The notes below the pieces were generated by a model. That model had not been told where the DNA came from, did no database searches, and worked only from the letters and a program-made list of their open reading frames with translations. The translations under genes were made by a program, and so were the position numbers. 64,000 nucleotides of DNA from contig JAUIIB010000005.1 in the NCBI GenBank assembly GCA_030431985.1, forward strand, positions 1 to 64,000, written 5' to 3'. Of this stretch, positions 30,385 through 41,446 are shown piece by piece; the stretch's first letter is position 1; each line of letters starts with the position of its first letter. Origin of the DNA: Gammaproteobacteria bacterium (lineage in GTDB: Bacteria > Pseudomonadota > Gammaproteobacteria > Burkholderiales > Nitrosomonadaceae).

Positions 30385-30876
30385 TTATACCTTTAAAGTC
30401 CAATCTCCGCGTCCGATACCAGACGCCCCGGTTCTGACCGTTTCCAGGACAGTACTACTATCCACTGCGCCAATAAATGCATCCAGTTTTGAACTGGTCC
30501 CCGTCAGCTCAATTGTGTAGGATTTGTCCGTCACATCAATAATACAGCCACGAAAAATATCGACAAGCCGCTTAATTTCATCGCGATCAGCACCAACGGC
30601 TCTGACTTTCACCAACATAAGCTCGCGTTCAATATGGTTGCCATCGCTCAGATCAATCACTTTGACAACTTCTATCAATTTGTTGAGTTGCTTGGTAACC
30701 TGTTCAATCACCTCATCCGAACCTGACGTCACCAAAGTCATACGTGACAACGTTGCGTCTTCCGTGGGTGCCACAGACAGCGATTCGATATTATAGCCAC
30801 GCGCTGAGAATAACCCTGCTACGCGTGACAAAGCACCCGCTTCGTTTTCCATTAATAAAGAAATAATATGTCGCAT
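30385..30876 (-). CDS. ilvH: Acetolactate synthase small (regulatory) subunit
   Basis: A 163-residue ACT-domain subunit that activates the catalytic subunit and confers valine inhibition. The N-terminal ACT domain (ISLLMENEAGALSRVAGLFSARGYNIESLSV) and the C-terminal ferredoxin-like domain are complete. It starts two bases after the ilvB stop. Confidence 0.96.
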   Translation of the reverse strand: MRHIISLLMENEAGALSRVAGLFSARGYNIESLSVAPTEDATLSRMTLVTSGSDEVIEQVTKQLNKLIEVVKVIDLSDGNHIERELMLVKVRAVGADRDEIKRLVDIFRGCIIDVTDKSYTIELTGTSSKLDAFIGAVDSSTVLETVRTGASGIGRGDWTLKV

Positions 30877-30878
30877 TT

Positions 30879-32582
30879 TTACACCAGAATCATTTCTGAA
30901 AGACCCTTACCACCCGGCACCATTGGAAAAACATTCTCAGTCTGGTCAGTAATAAAATCCAAAAATACCAACTGATCTTTCAGCTTAAATGCTTCCTGCA
31001 ACGCACCCTCCACGTCTTCAGGTCGTTCTACTCTTATACCCACATGGCCATAGCTTTCAGCAAGCTTGATAAAATCGGGAAGTGCATCCATATACGATTC
31101 GGCGTAACGATTGCCATGAAAAAATTCCTGCCACTGCCTAACCATACCCATGTAACGGTTATTTAAATTAACAATTTTTATTGGCAACCTGTATTGTTTA
31201 CAGGTCGACAATTCCTGTATACACATTTGAATACTGGCTTCTCCGGTTATGCAAGCCACTTTACTTTTTGGATTGGCAAACATAACTCCCATCGCTGCCG
31301 GTAATCCAAAACCCATAGTGCCCAATCCACCGGAATTGATCCAGCGCCGAGGCTTATCAAATTTATAAAACTGAGCCGCCCACATCTGATGCTGCCCTAC
31401 ATCGGACGTTACGAATGCTTCGCCTTTAGTCACATCATAAAGCTTCTCAACAACCAACTGAGGTTTGATAATGTCACTTTCCCGGTTAAATTTAAGACAA
31501 TCCCGCTCACGCCATAAATCGATCTGTTTCCACCATTCATCTAATGCTTTTTCATCCATTTCATCCTGACGCTGTTTCAGTAATTTCGTCAGTTCCTTCA
31601 ATACATCGGGCACATTACCGACAATCGGAATATCGACTTTTACGCGCTTTGAAATCGATGATGGATCAATATCAATATGGATAATTTTCCGATTCTCATT
31701 GGAAAAATGTTTTGGATTGCCAATGACACGGTCATCAAATCGTGCGCCTACAGCAATCAGTACATCACAATACTGCATCGCCATATTAGCTTCATAAGTA
31801 CCGTGCATTCCCAGCATACCGACAAAATGTTTGTCCGTCGCAGGAAATCCACCCAGTCCCATTAACGTATTGGTACACGGAAAGCCTAGCATACGGGTCA
31901 AATCAGTTAGCAGTTTTGCAGCATCACTCAAAATGACACCGCCACCGGAATACACTACCGGCCTTTTGGCACTCAGAATCAGATCGACTGCTTTTTTAAT
32001 TTGTTTCGAATTACCCCGGATAACCGGGTTATAGGAACGCATCGATAATTTCTCAGGGTATTCGAATACGATCTTCTGCTGCGTCACATCTTTGGGTATG
32101 TCAACCAAAACCGGACCGGGCCTGCCGGTCGCTGCGATGTAGAATGCCTTTTTTATTGTTGTGGCTAATTCATTTACGTCACTGACAAGCAAGTTGTGTT
32201 TTACGCATGGCCGGGTGATACCCACCGTATCCACTTCCTGAAAAGCATCCAGCCCAATAGCATTGGTCGGCACTTGCCCACTGATCACAACCAAGGGAAT
32301 CGAGTCCATATACGCTGTCGCAATACCCGTCACGGCATTAGTGACACCAGGGCCCGATGTTACCAATGCCACACCTACTTTCTGACTGGATCTGGCATAT
32401 CCATCCGCCGCATGAACCGCAGCCTGTTCATGCCTGACAAGAATATGTTTTACTTTATCCTGTTTGAATAATTCATCGTAAATAAACAGTACCGCCCCAC
32501 CTGGATAGCCGAAAATACATTCAACGTCCTCTTCCTGCAGGCAGCGGATTGTGATTTCCGCCCCGGTCAACTCCTCACTCAT
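30879..32582 (-). CDS. ilvB: Acetolactate synthase large (catalytic) subunit
   Basis: ThDP enzyme making acetolactate or acetohydroxybutyrate. The 567-residue product has the ThDP/PYR domain at the start with the catalytic Glu in RHEQAAVHAADGYAR, a central FAD-binding domain, and the PP domain containing the TGEASIQM...NNRYMGMVRQWQ magnesium/ThDP segment, where the first Asp of the usual GDGS/GDAS motif is replaced by Glu (TGEAS). A -10-like TATAAT lies about 30 bases upstream, so the ilv genes may have their own promoter after tldD. Confidence 0.96.
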   Translation of the reverse strand: MSEELTGAEITIRCLQEEDVECIFGYPGGAVLFIYDELFKQDKVKHILVRHEQAAVHAADGYARSSQKVGVALVTSGPGVTNAVTGIATAYMDSIPLVVISGQVPTNAIGLDAFQEVDTVGITRPCVKHNLLVSDVNELATTIKKAFYIAATGRPGPVLVDIPKDVTQQKIVFEYPEKLSMRSYNPVIRGNSKQIKKAVDLILSAKRPVVYSGGGVILSDAAKLLTDLTRMLGFPCTNTLMGLGGFPATDKHFVGMLGMHGTYEANMAMQYCDVLIAVGARFDDRVIGNPKHFSNENRKIIHIDIDPSSISKRVKVDIPIVGNVPDVLKELTKLLKQRQDEMDEKALDEWWKQIDLWRERDCLKFNRESDIIKPQLVVEKLYDVTKGEAFVTSDVGQHQMWAAQFYKFDKPRRWINSGGLGTMGFGLPAAMGVMFANPKSKVACITGEASIQMCIQELSTCKQYRLPIKIVNLNNRYMGMVRQWQEFFHGNRYAESYMDALPDFIKLAESYGHVGIRVERPEDVEGALQEAFKLKDQLVFLDFITDQTENVFPMVPGGKGLSEMILV

Positions 32583-32610
32583 GCTGTTTACACCCTAAGA
32601 TTAAATAATT

Positions 32611-32616
32611 ATTATA
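32611..32616 (-). promoter_or_regulatory. Candidate -10 element upstream of ilvB
   Basis: A perfect TATAAT on the minus strand in the 70-base gap between tldD and ilvB; transcription would start about 22 bases before the ilvB ATG. No convincing -35 hexamer is present at 17 bases, and no leader peptide precedes ilvB. Confidence 0.35.
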
Positions 32617-32652
32617 ATTTGTTATATGCTATCCAAACAGCTGTAATCGCTG

Positions 32653-34125
32653 TTAATTTCCTGTACCACCCACAGTCAAGCCATCAACACGCAAAGTTGG
32701 CTGCCCCACGCCAACCGGCACACTTTGCCCTTCCTTACCGCACGTGCCGACACCAGGATCCAACGCCATATCGTCGCCTACCATGGAAACGCGCGTCAAT
32801 ACATCCGGCCCGTTACCAATCAACGTTGCACCTTTTACCGGATAAGTGATTTTACCATTCTCAATCCGATACGCTTCCGCCGCTGAAAAAACAAATTTTC
32901 CACTGGTAATATCCACTTGTCCACCACCAAAATTAACAGCATACAACCCATCCTTAACAGACGCGATAATTTCTGCAGCTTCCTTATCACCATTGTGCAT
33001 GTACGTATTTGTCATACGCGGCATGGGAATATGGGCAAATGATTCACGGCGGCCGTTACCCGTTACCGGCAAATTCATCAAGCGTGCGTTTAAATTATCC
33101 TGCATATAATGCTTGAGTATCCCGTCTTCAATCAGTGTCGTACATTGTGCCGGATTACCCTCGTCGTCAATATTCAGCGAGCCTCTTCTATGTGCAATCG
33201 TCCCATCGTCAACAACGGTAACGCCCCGAGCTGCAACACGCTGACCGATCCGTCCCGAAAAAGCCGAACTCCCCTTGCGGTTAAAATCACTTTCCAAACC
33301 GTGTCCAATCGCTTCATGCAACAATATACCGGGCCATCCACTACCCAGCACAACCGTCATCGTGCCCGCAGGTGCGGCACGCGCCTCCAGGTTGATCACC
33401 GCCTGATGCACAGCTTTAGCCGCGTAATCATGTAACAACTCATCAGAAAAATGACGATAATCGAAACGTCCACCGCCACCTGCAACACCCTGTTCACGGC
33501 GACCGTTTTCCTCCACAATAACCTGTATCGACAAACGCACAAGCGGCCTGACATCCGCCGCAAGCAGACCGTCATTTCTGGCTACCAGAATCACATCATA
33601 TTCGCCAGCCAGAGAAGCCATAACCTGAATAACACGCGAATCTAACTCACGCGCATATTTTTCCAATCTTTCTAGTATCTCTACTTTCTCCGAATCACGC
33701 AGACTCAATATGGGGTCTTCGGGTGAATACAGTAACGATTGTCTCTTGATATCGGCGTTTCCATTCACCTTTACCGATTTTCCCGTACCCTGACTCGCGA
33801 TTGCGCGCGTTGTTTTGGCCGCCGATTCTAACGCCGTCATACTGATATCATCAGAATATGCAAACGCCGTTTTATCCCCGCTGATTGCGCGAACCCCCAC
33901 GCCCTGTTCGATATTAAAACTGCCGGATTTAACAATGCCCTCTTCCAACGCCCAACTCTCTGAACGACAATGCTGAAAATACAAATCCGCATAATCTACA
34001 TCATGCTTCAAAATCTGGCCAAATACCTGCTGTAACCCGGTCTTGTCAATATCATAAGGCGATAACAAACATTTATCGGCTATTGTGTAAAAATCAGATG
34101 ATTCAATCGTTGTCTCGATACTCAT
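32653..34125 (-). CDS. tldD: Metalloprotease TldD
   Basis: Zinc protease subunit of TldD/TldE, which digests unfolded peptides and matures some ribosomal peptides. The 490-residue product carries the metal and catalytic motif [11 protein letters not shown] at 270-280 and the glycine-rich C-terminal half ([27 protein letters not shown]). Its ATG overlaps the upstream amidase stop by one base. The TldE partner (pmbA) is not in this window. Confidence 0.95.
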   Translation of the reverse strand: MSIETTIESSDFYTIADKCLLSPYDIDKTGLQQVFGQILKHDVDYADLYFQHCRSESWALEEGIVKSGSFNIEQGVGVRAISGDKTAFAYSDDISMTALESAAKTTRAIASQGTGKSVKVNGNADIKRQSLLYSPEDPILSLRDSEKVEILERLEKYARELDSRVIQVMASLAGEYDVILVARNDGLLAADVRPLVRLSIQVIVEENGRREQGVAGGGGRFDYRHFSDELLHDYAAKAVHQAVINLEARAAPAGTMTVVLGSGWPGILLHEAIGHGLESDFNRKGSSAFSGRIGQRVAARGVTVVDDGTIAHRRGSLNIDDEGNPAQCTTLIEDGILKHYMQDNLNARLMNLPVTGNGRRESFAHIPMPRMTNTYMHNGDKEAAEIIASVKDGLYAVNFGGGQVDITSGKFVFSAAEAYRIENGKITYPVKGATLIGNGPDVLTRVSMVGDDMALDPGVGTCGKEGQSVPVGVGQPTLRVDGLTVGGTGN

Positions 34126-35006
34126 TAATTATTCGTACTCATGTTAAAACTGCCAAGTTTACGATGCCTCAAAGCCGGTAAGCTGTCGCGCATGCGCGCC
34201 TGATATTTAGGGTCCAACTGTGCCACGACCGTACCGGCACCGCGCGGCAAACGCTTTACAATTCCCCCCCAGGGATCAACGATCATCGTATCGCCATTTG
34301 TCTCGCGTCCATTCACATGATAGCCGCCCTGCGCCGGTGCAATAACGTAAGCTAAATTTTCTATCGCGCGGGCTCGCACCAATATCTCCCAGTGAGCTTT
34401 ACCCGTAACCGCAGTAAATGCCGCAGGCGCAAGAATAACGTCTACATCACCCATTTCGCGGTAAAGTTCCGGGAATCTGAGATCATAACAGATCGAAAGC
34501 CCGATACGACCAAAAGGTGAATCCAAGGTGACGACACGGTCCCCGGCCTGGATAGTTTTACTTTCCGTGTAATTTTCCTTGCCCATGCTCAATCCAAACA
34601 AGTGAATTTTATCGTATCGCGCAACCTGTTTCCCATCATCGGCATAAACCAGGCAGCTATTGTAGACTTTATCCGGGTCTGGAGATACCAAGGGGACAGA
34701 ACCACCTACCAGCCATATGCCCAAACGCTTAGCAGTCTCGCCCAGAAAATGCTGTATCGGACCTTCACCGGGATGTTCCACAACCTGCAATTTGTCGGTG
34801 TCCTTCATGCCCATAACACAAAAATACTCAGGCAAAACAACCAACCTTGCATTCTGAGAAACCGCCTCTTCAATATGGCGTAACGCTTCTTCTAGATTTG
34901 CATCAACACTAGGCCCCGACGCCATTTGTATAGCCGAGACTACAGGCTTGTGTTCATAACTTGGTGCAAATTCAGCGTAATTTGCTGAACCGTTAGATTT
35001 ACTCAA
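34125..35006 (-). CDS. Carbon-nitrogen hydrolase (Nit1/Nit2-like amidase)
   Basis: Nitrilase-superfamily amidase of 293 residues with the triad Glu60 (VVLPEYF), Lys132 (YDKIHLF) and Cys172 ([10 protein letters not shown]). The motifs are those of the NIT branch that hydrolyses deaminated glutathione or omega-amidase substrates, a repair function. The first 20 residues are not conserved in the family and the true start may be later (for example near the segment PVVSAIQM). Coupled to tldD by a one-base overlap. Confidence 0.9.
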   Translation of the reverse strand: MSKSNGSANYAEFAPSYEHKPVVSAIQMASGPSVDANLEEALRHIEEAVSQNARLVVLPEYFCVMGMKDTDKLQVVEHPGEGPIQHFLGETAKRLGIWLVGGSVPLVSPDPDKVYNSCLVYADDGKQVARYDKIHLFGLSMGKENYTESKTIQAGDRVVTLDSPFGRIGLSICYDLRFPELYREMGDVDVILAPAAFTAVTGKAHWEILVRARAIENLAYVIAPAQGGYHVNGRETNGDTMIVDPWGGIVKRLPRGAGTVVAQLDPKYQARMRDSLPALRHRKLGSFNMSTNN

Positions 35007-35291
35007 AACTTAACTATACTCCGGCAATAGACTTTTAGATTGTTAGATTCTATCTTTTTCCTGTTTTTATCCGCCGATACCAACCGACCCGATAGCTTTG
35101 ACCACCGCTGACAATACCGGCCATCTAAATGACCGTGGTTCATATCATGCCAAATGATAATTCTAGCATTTACTCTGACGTGATTCTATTTGCAAATCGA
35201 TCAGTTCCTACAAAAAGGCATCGCAAAGAATCCATATATAACACATCATATTTTCATCACCTTATCATCATTGGCTGATTTACAATACATC

Positions 35292-38105
35292 ATGAACACG
35301 ATAACTCCGGCTCCGGCTATTTCATCAATGACATTCGAACAGGCAATCACGTTCAGTCGCTACATCCAGCGCGCAATTGTCAGTGATCCGTTACAGAAAG
35401 AAATACTTCAGCAGCATATGGCACATCCTTATCAAAGAACCGAAATGCTGGATTTTCTGCTGAACGATACTCAGACAACGACCCGTGACGAGACCACCTT
35501 CGACAAGCAGCTACGGCAACTGCGCAAACAAGTTTTTTTACGGCTAGCTCTACGCGATATTAGCGGGCATGCCAATCTTGAAGAAGTGATGCTCACCATG
35601 ACCGATCTTGCGGAAGTGAGTATCAATTACGCACTCAAACACCACAAACAATCTCTCACCCGGCCGGAACATTTCGGCACACCCATCGGAAAAGACAGCG
35701 GCCTGCCGCAACAGTTACTGGTCGTTGCCATGGGTAAATTAGGCGGACGGGAGCTCAACGTCTCATCGGATATTGATCTGATTTTCGTCTATCCCGAAGA
35801 TGGCGAGACAAACGGTAAGAAATCGATTTCAAATCACGAATTTTTTGGGCGTCTCGGACGAAAACTTATTGCCAGCCTGAACGATTACACCATAGATGGA
35901 TACGTTTTCAGAGTCGACATGCGCCTGCGTCCGCACGGTGAATGCAGCCCCCTCGCCATCAGTTTTGACATGCTGAATGAATACCTGAAAACTCAGGGAC
36001 GTGAATGGGAACGCCATGCATGGATAAAAGGCCGCGTCATCTCCGAAAAAACACGTGCGAAAGACGAGTCGAAACTGATGGAACAGATTGTTCAACCTTT
36101 TGTGTTTCGTAAATATCTTGATTTCAGCGCCTACGAGTCAATGCGAAACCTGCATACACAGCTACGTAAAGAAGTGGAACGGCGTGAAATGCACGATAAT
36201 ATCAAGCTCGGGCCGGGCGGTATTCGTGAAATTGAATTCATCACGCAGGTTTTCCAGTTAATACGCGGCGGTCACGATGTCGATCTGCGTATCCGTCCGA
36301 CGCTTGACATACTCAAGCGGCTACTGAAAAAACAACAGCTTCCCGTACAAACTGTAACGGAATTGATTGACGCATATTGCTTTCTCCGCAAACTGGAACA
36401 CCGCCTGCAATATCTGGACGACCAGCAAACGCAGACACTGCCTAAAAACCCGGAAGATCAGCAATTAATCTCAGCCGCGATGGGTTTTCAGGATTATGCC
36501 CATTTCACACAACAACTTGACGTACATCGCATGCAGGTATCGCGTCATTTTGGACTGATATTCGCCGCCCCGAAAAAATCGCCTACGCATGATATGCTGT
36601 CGCACTTGTGGCAAACACATACTGAAGATACTGCACACAATGAAGCCGCAACGACACAATTGACCACTCTGGGCTTTGACGAACCCAAAAAAATTTCCGA
36701 GCGCGTACAGCAATTTTATCAAAGCCAGTTTTATTTGCAGCTCCCTGAAATTAACCGGAAAAAACTTGATATGCTCGTTCCGGCTTTAGTTGAAACGGTT
36801 GCTCAGTTCCCGCCCGTAGAAACCACACTGGAACGCATGTTGAAATTGCTCGAGACCATCAGTTCGCGGGCGGCATCTCCGGCATCTTATTTGACATTAC
36901 TACTGGAACACCCCAACACACTGCCGCGCATCGCTAAACTTGTCAGCATCAGCCAATGGGCAAGCGACTACTTGGGCAGACATCCTATTCTGCTCGACGA
37001 ATTTTTACGCCACCATGAGCCTAATCCGTTATCGGACTGGAAAAAAGTCAAAATCGAGCTTATCGACCAACTCAATCACGTCAACAAACCCAAAAGTGAC
37101 GTAATTGGGTGGCAAATGGACCATTTACGTCACTTTCAACACGCGCAAATCTTTAAACTGCTGGTCAGCGACCTCGAAGGCGTGCTAAAACTCGAAACAT
37201 TAAGCGACCATTTAACCGCGCTGGCCGATCTGGTACTGGAAACCGCACAGAGTCTCGCCTGGAACGCACTCAAAAAGCGGCATCAAAATGAACCGCGCTT
37301 TGCTATCGCCGGTTACGGCAAGCTGGGCGGCAAAGAACTCGGTTATGCCACCGACCTCGATATCGTTTTTTTATACGATGATGATCATCCTGATGCCGCC
37401 AAAATCTACACAAGACTCGCACAAAACATCAATGCATGGCTTGACACACACACCTCTGCCGGCTTGCTCTACAAAACCGATCTGCGGCTGCGGCCGAATG
37501 GCAGCAGCGGCTTGCTGGTACACTCAATGGACGCATTTACGCAGTACCAGCACAACCAGGCCTGGGTATGGGAGCATCAGGCACTGACACGGGCACGTTG
37601 CGTTGCCGGCGATCAAGCGGTCGCGCAGGCCTTTGAAACAACACGACAGGAAATTCTGCGCAAAGAACGGGATGTCAAGCAGCTCAAACAGGACATTTTG
37701 TCCATGCGTGAAAAAATGCGCAACGCGCACCCCGAGCAGACCGATCTGTTTGATATCAAACACGACCGCGGCGGCATCATCGACGTTGAATTTATCGTAC
37801 AATTCCTGGTTCTCGGATATGCTCGCCAATATCCTGAACTCACCGGTAATATCGGCAATATCGCGTTACTTAAGCTCGCATCGGAACTCGGTCTTATCGC
37901 AACTGACAAAGCGGGAAAAATCCGCACCGCATACCGCGAGTTCAGGCGCGTTCAGCACCGCCAACAGCTCAACAGCGGCGGCGATTTAAGCGGCACGTCA
38001 ACGACCGAAAATATCCTGCAAACACTCGACCCCAACGAAACCGAACAACTCAACGAACACCGCCTTGCGGTAACCGCACTCTGGAACGACGTATTCAGTA
38101 ACTAA
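35292..38105 (+). CDS. glnE: Bifunctional glutamine synthetase adenylyltransferase/adenylyl-removing enzyme
   Basis: Adds and removes AMP on glutamine synthetase in response to PII and glutamine. From the ATG at 35292 the product is 937 residues (E. coli 946). Two nucleotidyltransferase domains are visible: the removase domain with GKLGGRELNVSSDIDLIFVY near 147-166 and the transferase domain with GYGKLGGKELGYATDLDIVF near 674-693; the GPGGIREIEF and DRGGIIDVEF segments follow each. The frame is open to a TTG 34 codons upstream, without family support. Divergent from the amidase gene. Confidence 0.94.
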   Translation: MNTITPAPAISSMTFEQAITFSRYIQRAIVSDPLQKEILQQHMAHPYQRTEMLDFLLNDTQTTTRDETTFDKQLRQLRKQVFLRLALRDISGHANLEEVMLTMTDLAEVSINYALKHHKQSLTRPEHFGTPIGKDSGLPQQLLVVAMGKLGGRELNVSSDIDLIFVYPEDGETNGKKSISNHEFFGRLGRKLIASLNDYTIDGYVFRVDMRLRPHGECSPLAISFDMLNEYLKTQGREWERHAWIKGRVISEKTRAKDESKLMEQIVQPFVFRKYLDFSAYESMRNLHTQLRKEVERREMHDNIKLGPGGIREIEFITQVFQLIRGGHDVDLRIRPTLDILKRLLKKQQLPVQTVTELIDAYCFLRKLEHRLQYLDDQQTQTLPKNPEDQQLISAAMGFQDYAHFTQQLDVHRMQVSRHFGLIFAAPKKSPTHDMLSHLWQTHTEDTAHNEAATTQLTTLGFDEPKKISERVQQFYQSQFYLQLPEINRKKLDMLVPALVETVAQFPPVETTLERMLKLLETISSRAASPASYLTLLLEHPNTLPRIAKLVSISQWASDYLGRHPILLDEFLRHHEPNPLSDWKKVKIELIDQLNHVNKPKSDVIGWQMDHLRHFQHAQIFKLLVSDLEGVLKLETLSDHLTALADLVLETAQSLAWNALKKRHQNEPRFAIAGYGKLGGKELGYATDLDIVFLYDDDHPDAAKIYTRLAQNINAWLDTHTSAGLLYKTDLRLRPNGSSGLLVHSMDAFTQYQHNQAWVWEHQALTRARCVAGDQAVAQAFETTRQEILRKERDVKQLKQDILSMREKMRNAHPEQTDLFDIKHDRGGIIDVEFIVQFLVLGYARQYPELTGNIGNIALLKLASELGLIATDKAGKIRTAYREFRRVQHRQQLNSGGDLSGTSTTENILQTLDPNETEQLNEHRLAVTALWNDVFSN

Positions 38106-38123
38106 ATAACGAAAACAAAAAAC

Positions 38124-38140
38124 TGGCACAGTTCCTGCTT
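38124..38140 (+). promoter_or_regulatory. Sigma-54 (-24/-12) promoter of the pilin gene
   Basis: TGGCAC-N5-CTGCTT, matching the consensus TGGCAC-N5-TTGCW except for one T to C change; the invariant GG and GC pairs are in place 10 bases apart. It lies 52 bases upstream of the pilin ATG. Pilin genes of this class are typically RpoN/PilR-dependent, which supports the call. Confidence 0.65.
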
Positions 38141-38191
38141 AAGATACAATACACACATTGTGTGGAATAACTTACTTTTAGGAGATTAAAC

Positions 38192-38611
38192 ATGCATAAC
38201 GCACAAAAAGGTTTTACATTGATTGAATTGATGATTGTTGTTGCCATTATCGGTATTTTGGCAGCTGTGGCGATTCCAGCTTATCAGGACTATATTAAAA
38301 AATCTGCTTATACCGAAGTTACCGGCCAAATGGCACCGTATAAACTAGCCGTCGTTGAATGTTTCAATGTTACTGCCGATTTAACCGCCTGTGACGCAGG
38401 TGCTAATGGCGTCCCTCCTGTACCAGCAGCAAGTAATGCTAAAGCTTTTAACTCTCTCACCGTAACTGATGGCGTAATCGTAGCTACCCCAAATGCATAT
38501 AAAGGAATTTTAGCGGCGGACACCTGCACGCTTACCCCTACGATTGCTGGCAACCGCTTGACCTGGGCATATTCTGGCAACTGCGTCACCAAAGGCTACG
38601 TTATTAATTAA
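38192..38611 (+). CDS. Type IV major pilin-like prepilin
   Basis: A 139-residue type IVa prepilin. The short leader MHNAQKG is cut before Phe8, and the mature protein starts [27 protein letters not shown], with Glu5 for assembly. Two cysteine pairs follow, one around [11 protein letters not shown] and one in the C-terminal D-region (CTLTP...SGNC). A TAGGAG ribosome site precedes the ATG. It stands alone between glnE and the his genes, with no pilus assembly gene nearby, so the machinery must be encoded elsewhere. Low-complexity Ala/Val in the middle suggests a small head domain. Confidence 0.95.
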   Translation: MHNAQKGFTLIELMIVVAIIGILAAVAIPAYQDYIKKSAYTEVTGQMAPYKLAVVECFNVTADLTACDAGANGVPPVPAASNAKAFNSLTVTDGVIVATPNAYKGILAADTCTLTPTIAGNRLTWAYSGNCVTKGYVIN

Positions 38612-38972
38612 AATGTAGGAAGCGAGCACCTCACTTCAAACGGGGTGTTCGCGATTGTAAGGATAAATGCAAACTCACGACTGCGAAACTAAATAATCAG
38701 ACAGCATCTCTTGATTCTCACTTTCCTAATCCACTAGTACACGCGGAGAACAGTCCTTGACAAGCAACACTCTCGTAATTATTCCTCTTTTGTAACACCA
38801 TATCTACTACTCGACGGAACTTAAGCTTGTTTTTCCATAGTTTTACTTTTACCACGCAACCACACTTGATTAAATAAAAGACATACCTCTTGCTCTCTTC
38901 ATTCTTTTAATCTAATTACCCTCCCAACCAACAAAATAACAAAAATTTCTTTTTTCCGGCTAGAATATACAA
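38612..38972. other. Intergenic region between pilin and hisC
   Basis: About 360 bases with no supported gene. A hairpin, GCGAGCACC (38622-38630) with GGTGTTCGC (38644-38652), lies 11 bases after the pilin stop and may end its transcript, although no T-run follows. A TAGAAT (38961-38966) sits seven bases before the hisC ATG. No histidine-rich leader peptide was found. Confidence 0.6.
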
Positions 38973-40064
38973 ATGCTAAAGCTAAACTTGCATTCTCTAT
39001 CCAACATCATCCGCCCCGAAATCCTCGAATTAAATGCCTATCACGTGCCACCCGCAACCGGCATGATCAAGCTTGATGCGATGGAGAATCCGTACACGTT
39101 GCCGCAAGCCCTACAGGAAGATATTGAGCGGCTGACTGCACATACGCCAATTAACCGTTATCCCGACCCGAGTGCGACTCTATTAAAGGCGACGCTGAGA
39201 ACAGCATTACAGATTCCGGATCGAATGGACATCATGCTCGGCAACGGTTCCGACGAGATTATCCAGATCATCGCCATGGCGGCGGCCCGGCCCGGCGCGG
39301 TACTCATGAGTGTCGAACCGGCATTTGTCATGTTTCGTATGATTGCGACATTCGCCACCATGCAATATGTCGGCGTACCGCTGAGAACGGATTTTTCACT
39401 GGACATCGACGCTATGCTGGATGCCATTGCGCGCCACAAGCCCGCGGTTATATTTCTCGCCTACCCCAATAACCCGACCGGCAATTTATTTGATAAAGAA
39501 AATATCATCAAAATTATTGAGGCCGCTCCAGGACTGGTTGTAATCGACGAAGCCTATCACGCGTTTGCCGATGCCAGCCTCATGGATAAACTGGCGCATC
39601 ATCCCAATCTGTTACTGATGCGTACGCTATCTAAACTGGGATTGGCAGGATTAAGACTGGGGTTGCTCATTGGCCGCACCGAGTGGTTATCCGAATTTGA
39701 AAAACTGCGCCTGCCGTATAACGTCAGTGTATTGACACAATTGGTTACTGAAATTGTATTACAGCACATGGATATATTAATCTCTCAGGCCGAACACATC
39801 AAAGCGGAGCGTGCCCGAATGCTGGCACAGCTCACGGCAATGAAATCATTGGCGGTGTTTCCATCCGACGCCAACTTCATCCTGTTTCGCGTTGACCATG
39901 CAACGCACTTGTTCGAAAAACTGAAACAACATGGTATTTTGATTAAAAATCTTGATCGTTCGCATCCCTTATTGGATAATTGCTTGCGCGTTACCGTTGG
40001 CACACCCGATGAAAATACGCAATTTCTCGCCACACTGGAAACTTTATTGCAGAACGAAACTTAA
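38973..40064 (+). CDS. hisC: Histidinol-phosphate aminotransferase
   Basis: PLP transaminase of histidine synthesis, 363 residues. The N-terminus ([30 protein letters not shown]) is the betaproteobacterial HisC type; the PLP Lys221 is in [14 protein letters not shown], with YPNNPTG near 164-170 and IDEAYHAF near 191-198. There is no ribosome site before the ATG, and a -10-like TAGAAT only seven bases upstream, so the message may be leaderless. It opens a hisC-B-H-A-F-I-E run; hisG and hisD, usually just upstream in relatives, are absent. Confidence 0.95.
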   Translation: MLKLNLHSLSNIIRPEILELNAYHVPPATGMIKLDAMENPYTLPQALQEDIERLTAHTPINRYPDPSATLLKATLRTALQIPDRMDIMLGNGSDEIIQIIAMAAARPGAVLMSVEPAFVMFRMIATFATMQYVGVPLRTDFSLDIDAMLDAIARHKPAVIFLAYPNNPTGNLFDKENIIKIIEAAPGLVVIDEAYHAFADASLMDKLAHHPNLLLMRTLSKLGLAGLRLGLLIGRTEWLSEFEKLRLPYNVSVLTQLVTEIVLQHMDILISQAEHIKAERARMLAQLTAMKSLAVFPSDANFILFRVDHATHLFEKLKQHGILIKNLDRSHPLLDNCLRVTVGTPDENTQFLATLETLLQNET

Positions 40065-40114
40065 TAGAAGTCTAATATTCATTAACCTAAACACCCTTCA
40101 AACAGTCTCACACT

Positions 40115-40702
40115 ATGCGTCAGGCCCAAGTCACACGTAACACACTGGAAACCCAGATTACCATCGATCTCAATCTGGACGGAAAAGGCTCTACTGCCAT
40201 GAAAACCGGCATCCCTTTTCTCGAGCACATGCTCGATCAGATTGCTCGTCACGGCATGATCGATTTTGACATTACCGCAAAAGGCGATTTACATATCGAC
40301 GCCCACCACACTGTTGAAGACATCGGCATCACACTCGGCCAGGCGTTTACCAAAGCCTTGGGCGACAAAAAAGGCGTACGCCGTTACGGACATGCCTATG
40401 TACCGCTTGATGAGGCCTTGTCGCGTGTCGTCATTGATTTATCGGGACGCCCCGGTCTGACACTCAACGCTGATTTTGTGCGCGCCCGTATCGGTGATTT
40501 TGACGTGGACCTGATTAATGAATTTTTCCAGGGCTTTGTCAACCATGCATTGGTTACCGTGCATATCGACAATCTGACTGGAAAGAATGCACACCATCAG
40601 GCTGAGACGATTTTCAAGGCATTCGGGCGTGCATTACGCATGGCACTTGAACACGATCCCCAAAGCGCTGACAGTATCCCGTCAACAAAAGGTACGTTAT
40701 AA
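40115..40702 (+). CDS. hisB: Imidazoleglycerol-phosphate dehydratase
   Basis: Manganese-dependent dehydratase of 195 residues, the single-domain form without the phosphatase domain of E. coli HisB. The paired metal sites [13 protein letters not shown]...DAHHTVED and, in the second half-repeat, [15 protein letters not shown]...[17 protein letters not shown] are intact. It follows hisC by 50 bases and precedes hisH. Confidence 0.97.
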   Translation: MRQAQVTRNTLETQITIDLNLDGKGSTAMKTGIPFLEHMLDQIARHGMIDFDITAKGDLHIDAHHTVEDIGITLGQAFTKALGDKKGVRRYGHAYVPLDEALSRVVIDLSGRPGLTLNADFVRARIGDFDVDLINEFFQGFVNHALVTVHIDNLTGKNAHHQAETIFKAFGRALRMALEHDPQSADSIPSTKGTL

Positions 40703-40725
40703 ACCGATTTCTTTTTTAGCCAGTC

Positions 40726-41364
40726 ATGACTGACATTGCCATTGTTGATTACGGAATGGGTAATCTGCGCTCCGTCCATAAGGCGCTCGAACATGTCTTA
40801 CCTGAACACACAATCGTCGTGACCAGCGACCCGCACGTCGTTAATCGTGCAGACCGGGTAGTCGTCCCCGGCCAGGGTGCCATGCCCAATTGCATGCATG
40901 AGCTGAATCGCCTCGGGCTGCACGATGCCGTCGTTGACGCAGCCCGTAAAAAACCGTTCCTGGGTATTTGTATCGGGCTGCAAATGCTCTTCGAAGCCAG
41001 TGAAGAGGGCCATGTCAATTGTCTGAATATTCTCCCCGGCAAAGTAAAACGTTTCCCGCCACAATCCATGGTTACAACCGACGGACAAAAACTCAAAGTA
41101 CCGCACATGGGCTGGAATCAGATTGCCCATACCCTTGAGCATCCCATCTTAAAGAACATAGACAGTAATACGCGCTTCTATTTTGTACACAGTTATTATG
41201 TCGACACGGCAGATACAGCTATCGTCGCCGCACAAAGCCACTATGGCTTTCCATTTACCTGCGCAGTTGCCAAGGACAATCTTTTCGCGGTACAGTTCCA
41301 CCCTGAGAAAAGTCATCTTGCCGGATTGACGCTTTTACGCAATTTTGCAGAATGGACACCCTAA
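40726..41364 (+). CDS. hisH: Imidazole glycerol phosphate synthase, glutaminase subunit
   Basis: Class I glutamine amidotransferase that feeds ammonia to HisF. The triad is Cys82 (LGICIGLQ), His192 and Glu194 (FHPEKS); the start MTDIAIVDYGMGNLRSV is canonical. 212 residues, normal length. Located 23 bases after hisB. Confidence 0.97.
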   Translation: MTDIAIVDYGMGNLRSVHKALEHVLPEHTIVVTSDPHVVNRADRVVVPGQGAMPNCMHELNRLGLHDAVVDAARKKPFLGICIGLQMLFEASEEGHVNCLNILPGKVKRFPPQSMVTTDGQKLKVPHMGWNQIAHTLEHPILKNIDSNTRFYFVHSYYVDTADTAIVAAQSHYGFPFTCAVAKDNLFAVQFHPEKSHLAGLTLLRNFAEWTP

Positions 41365-41446
41365 AAGAAAGCACCATACTTCTAAAATCGCACATCTTGT
41401 ACATATAAATGGTACGATTCTTTCATCTTATTTTAACTGACTGGTT

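Noticed and set aside
30879-32582. TGEAS instead of GDGS/GDAS in IlvB, considered as a damaged cofactor site
   Set aside because: Glu can serve as the metal ligand in this position, and the rest of the site and protein is intact.
35190-35291. N-terminal extension of GlnE from a TTG at 35190
   Set aside because: The extra 34 residues match no GlnE feature, and the ATG at 35292 gives the normal length.
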